Shown: positions 61,291 to 64,000 of the stretch, in pieces
Numbering within the stretch: the stretch's first letter is position 1
Layout: each line of letters opens with the position of its first letter
Source: an uncultured Clostridia bacterium
GTDB lineage: Bacteria > Bacillota > Clostridia > Oscillospirales > Acutalibacteraceae
DNA length: 64,000 bases
Direction: 5' to 3'
NCBI GenBank assembly: GCA_945912145.1
Contig: CAMEBF010000007.1
Span: 1 to 64,000, forward strand
Notes under the pieces: model-generated
Told to the model about the DNA's origin: nothing
Seen by the model: the letters and a program-made list of their open reading frames with translations, nothing else
Database searches by the model: none
Made by a program: the position numbers and the translations under genes

Positions 61291-63696
61291 ATGACTTATG
61301 ATTTTAAGACTGCCGAAAAAAAATGGCAGCAGAAGTGGGAGGAATCGGGCGTTTTTCACGCTTCCGACGATCATTCCAAACCCAAATTCTACGCGCTGGT
61401 TGAGTTTCCGTATCCCAGCGGCGCCGGTATGCACGTCGGGCATATCAAAGCGTACAGCGGACTGGAGGTCGTTTCGAGAAAAAGACGGCTTCAGGGCTAT
61501 AACGTGCTGTTCCCGATCGGCTTTGACGCCTATGGACTGCCCACCGAAAACTACGCGATCAAAACGGGCATTCATCCCCGTAAGGTGACCGATACCAATA
61601 TTGCCAAATTCACCGATCAGCTCAAACGCGTCGGCTTTTCGTTCGACTGGACGCGCGTTATCGATACGACCGATGAGGACTATTATAAATGGACGCAGTG
61701 GATTTTTTTGAAGATGTTTGAAAAAGGTCTTGCGTTCCGCGATAAGACGCTTGTCAACTACTGTCCCTCCTGCAAGGTCGTCCTCTCGAATGAGGATTCG
61801 CAGGGCGGCAAGTGCGACATCTGCCACAGCGACGTCGTGCAGAAGTCCAAGGACGTCTGGTATCTCCGGATCACCGAGTATGCCGATAAGCTGCTCGAGG
61901 GACTTGAAAAGGTCGATTATCTGCCCAATATCAAATTGCAGCAGGTCAACTGGATCGGCAAATCCCGCGGCGCGTTCGTCAATTTCCAAATCAAAGACCT
62001 TGACGAGAAGCTGCGCATTTACACGACGCGTCCCGATACGCTCTTCGGCGTCACCTTTATGGTTATCGCGCCTGAGCATCCCATTATCGACAAATACGCC
62101 GACCGCATCGGCAACATGGACGCCATCAAGGCCTACCGTGAAGAATGCAGCAAAAAGACCGAGTTCGAGAGAACGCAGCTCGTCAAGGATAAAACCGGCG
62201 TCTGCATCGACGGTCTGACTGCCGTCAATCCCGTCAACGGCAAGGAAATCCCCGTTTATATTTCCGACTACGTTATGATGGGCTACGGCACCGGCGCGAT
62301 CATGGCGGTGCCGGCGCATGACGGCCGCGACTATGATTTCGCCAAGAAGTTCGGCATTGACATCATCGAGGTCATCAAAGGCGGCGACATCACGAAAGAA
62401 GCCTACACCGGCGACGGCGAGATGGTCAACTCCGACTTTATGAACGGGCTGACGAATAAACAGGATTCCATCGCCAAAATGATCGATTACCTGACCGAAA
62501 ACGGTATCGGCGAAGGCGGCGTTCAGTATAAGATGAAGGACTGGGCGTTCAATCGTCAGCGTTACTGGGGTGAGCCGATCCCCATCGTTTATTGCCCGAA
62601 GTGCGGCATGGTTCCCGTTCCGTATGAGGAGCTTCCGCTGAAATTGCCCGAGGTCGAGAATTTTGAGCCCGGTTCGGATGGCGAAAGCCCGCTTGCCAAA
62701 ATCGAGAGCTTCGTGAATTGCAAATGCCCGAAGTGCGGCGGCGACGCAAAACGCGAAACCGATACTATGCCCCAGTGGGCAGGCTCATCGTGGTACTTCC
62801 TGCGCTATGTGGATCCGAAGAACGACAAGGTTTTTGCCGATAAGGACGAGCTGAAATACTGGATGCCCGTCGATTGGTACAACGGCGGTATGGAGCACGT
62901 GACGCGCCATCTGATCTATTCGCGTTTCTGGTATAAATTCCTCTATGATCTGGGCGAAGTGCCCTATGAAGAGCCGTACGCCAAGAGAACGGCGCAGGGA
63001 CTGATCTTAGGACCCGACGGCGTCAAGATGAGCAAATCCAGAGGCAATGTCATTGACCCGAATGAGGTCGTCGATGTATACGGCGCGGACGTGCTGCGTA
63101 CATACGTCCTCTTTATGGGTGACTATGAGCAGGCGGCTCCGTGGAGTGAGAGCAGCGTCAAGGGCTGCAAACGCTTCATCGACAGAATCTGGAATCTTCT
63201 GGAACTGGTGAAGGACGGCGACGAGTATTCCGAAAAACTCTCCGCCGCGATGCACAAAACGGTGAAAAAGGTCTCCGACGATATTGAGCAGATGAAATTC
63301 AATACGGCGATCGCCGCGCTGATGACGCTGCTGAACAATATTTACGACGCCGGTTCGATCAATAAAGCGGAGCTGAAAACGCTGCTGCTGCTCGTCAATC
63401 CCTTTGCGCCTCATGTTACGGAGGAAATGTGGGAGAAGATGGGCTTCGGCGGCACCGTGACCGACCAGAGCTGGCCGACCTATGATGAGGCGAAATGCGT
63501 GGACGCGACCGTCCAGATCGCCGTTCAGGTCAACGGCAAGATTAAGGCGAGAATCGACGTGCCGACGGATATTTCTGCCGAGGACGCCATTGCCGCCGCC
63601 AAAAAGGAAGCGCCTGTCGCCGCGTTGGTCGATGGAAAGACGATTGTCAAGGAGCTTTACGTCAAAGGTAAACTGGTCAACATTGTTGTAAAATAA
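61291..63696 (+). CDS. leuS: Leucyl-tRNA synthetase
   Basis: Class I synthetase of 801 residues. HIGH motif in PYPSGAGMHVGHIKAYSG; KMSKS at about residue 578 in DGVKMSKSRGNVIDPNEV; zinc-type cysteines CPSCKVVLSNEDSQGGKCDIC and CPKCGMVPVP; editing CP1 domain with IYTTRPDTLFGVTFMVIAPE and GTGAIMAVPAHDGRDYDFA. The C-terminal end is AVQVNGKIKARIDVPTD and KELYVKGKLVNIVVK. ATG 61291 follows AAGGAG. It is 16 bases after rsfS and last in the operon. Confidence 0.97.
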   Translation: MTYDFKTAEKKWQQKWEESGVFHASDDHSKPKFYALVEFPYPSGAGMHVGHIKAYSGLEVVSRKRRLQGYNVLFPIGFDAYGLPTENYAIKTGIHPRKVTDTNIAKFTDQLKRVGFSFDWTRVIDTTDEDYYKWTQWIFLKMFEKGLAFRDKTLVNYCPSCKVVLSNEDSQGGKCDICHSDVVQKSKDVWYLRITEYADKLLEGLEKVDYLPNIKLQQVNWIGKSRGAFVNFQIKDLDEKLRIYTTRPDTLFGVTFMVIAPEHPIIDKYADRIGNMDAIKAYREECSKKTEFERTQLVKDKTGVCIDGLTAVNPVNGKEIPVYISDYVMMGYGTGAIMAVPAHDGRDYDFAKKFGIDIIEVIKGGDITKEAYTGDGEMVNSDFMNGLTNKQDSIAKMIDYLTENGIGEGGVQYKMKDWAFNRQRYWGEPIPIVYCPKCGMVPVPYEELPLKLPEVENFEPGSDGESPLAKIESFVNCKCPKCGGDAKRETDTMPQWAGSSWYFLRYVDPKNDKVFADKDELKYWMPVDWYNGGMEHVTRHLIYSRFWYKFLYDLGEVPYEEPYAKRTAQGLILGPDGVKMSKSRGNVIDPNEVVDVYGADVLRTYVLFMGDYEQAAPWSESSVKGCKRFIDRIWNLLELVKDGDEYSEKLSAAMHKTVKKVSDDIEQMKFNTAIAALMTLLNNIYDAGSINKAELKTLLLLVNPFAPHVTEEMWEKMGFGGTVTDQSWPTYDEAKCVDATVQIAVQVNGKIKARIDVPTDISAEDAIAAAKKEAPVAALVDGKTIVKELYVKGKLVNIVVK

Positions 63697-63698
63697 TG

Positions 63699-63766
63699 AA
63701 GAATTAAGAATGTAGAATGCAGAATGATGCCGGTACATAGTGCAGTCGTTCTGCATTCTGTGTTAT
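63699..63766. repeat. GAATTAAGAATGTAGAATGC repeat with hairpin
   Basis: After leuS: GAAGAATTAAGAATGTAGAA, with AGAATGCAGAA (63714-63724) facing TTCTGCATTCT (63749-63759). The GAATTAAGAATG words match those at 1683-1710. The hairpin has no T tail, so it is not a good terminator. Confidence 0.55.
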
Positions 63767-63783
63767 GGAAAAGGGAAGTGCGT

Positions 63784-64000
63784 ATGAAAATTCTTGTCAT
63801 TTTTACCGGCGGGACTATCGGCAGTACGCTGTCTGACGGCTGGATTTCGCCGGATGCCGATAAGAAATATCAGCTGATTGCAAAATTCCGTGAGGTCAGT
63901 TCTTCACAGGCCGAATTTGATTCGCTTACGCCGTATACGATCCTGAGTGAAAATCTTTCCTCGCGGGAACTGAATCTGCTGATCGACTGCGTGCGGGAAA
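63784..64000 (+). CDS. Type I L-asparaginase (partial, N-terminus)
   Basis: The frame begins at ATG 63784 (MKILVIFTGGTIGSTLSDGW) and runs out of the window. FTGGTIGS is the N-terminal TGGTIxS active-site motif with the nucleophile Thr; the next 50 residues (SPDADKKYQLIAKFREV, then PYTILSENLSSRELNLLI) fit the cytoplasmic asparaginase I family rather than the secreted type. It should convert asparagine to aspartate and ammonia. GGAAAAGGGAAG lies just before the start. The rest is not in the window. Confidence 0.88.
   Translation, partial: MKILVIFTGGTIGSTLSDGWISPDADKKYQLIAKFREVSSSQAEFDSLTPYTILSENLSSRELNLLIDCVRE

Overview
The window looks like a chromosomal segment of a spore-forming-lineage Clostridia bacterium, most likely an Oscillospirales/Ruminococcaceae-type gut or rumen anaerobe. 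The reasons are a YunB sporulation protein, a low-GC-Firmicutes housekeeping order (infC-rpmI-rplT; rnc-radical SAM-smc-ftsY; yhbY-nadD-yqeK-rsfS-leuS), strong AGGAGG ribosome binding sites, sigma-A promoters with 17-bp spacers, a Ruminococcus albus-like GH130 phosphorylase, and palindromic intergenic repeats. No phage, CRISPR array, transposase or rRNA was seen. There is one tRNA (Leu, anticodon UAG). The species is not identified.

Layout. 1-1660 (-): truncated glycosyltransferase/CDP-glycerol transferase fusion. 1718-6338 (-): XRE regulator and potABCD polyamine ABC transporter. 6401-12809: small secreted protein, a large uncharacterised glycosidase-like protein, cyclophilin, an EF-G paralogue and a small membrane protein. 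12909-21189: yunB, ligA, a HAD phosphatase, a GPH sugar symporter, a sugar isomerase-like TIM barrel and typA. 21190-22793: a long regulatory tract with divergent promoters, a small upstream ORF and terminator before a GNAT acetyltransferase, then tRNA-Leu. 22794-33474: SH3-domain membrane protein, class A PBP, ruvX, and a 7.2-kb cyclic beta-1,2-glucan synthase-type gene facing them. 33554-37659: yebC, a secreted PHP-domain protein, a divergent cysteine-rich peptide/XRE pair with paired operators, and a ferredoxin-type aldo/keto reductase. 37890-45020: an Amt-PII fusion behind a double-terminator leader, a DUF378 protein, an AlaA-like aminotransferase, mannosylglucose phosphorylase, tcdA and a TSUP transporter. 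45251-63696 (+): two long housekeeping runs, infC-rpmI-rplT-rRNA methyltransferase-dprA-topA-trmFO, then rnc-(frameshifted radical SAM)-smc-ftsY-rdgB-yhbY-nadD-yqeK-rsfS-leuS. 63784-64000: start of an asparaginase.

How parts fit together. Nitrogen handling is prominent (polyamine uptake, Amt-PII, alanine aminotransferase, asparaginase), as is carbohydrate handling (GPH symporter, GH130 phosphorylase, isomerase, glucan synthase, orphan glycosidase). The most interesting material is regulatory: leader terminators before the GNAT gene and amt-glnB, an attenuator-like terminator abutting the pot regulator, and the XRE operator module. No clear new multi-gene system was found; these leaders and the cysteine-rich/XRE pair are the best candidates for something undescribed. 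Several genes appear to use TTG starts, and infC an ATC start.
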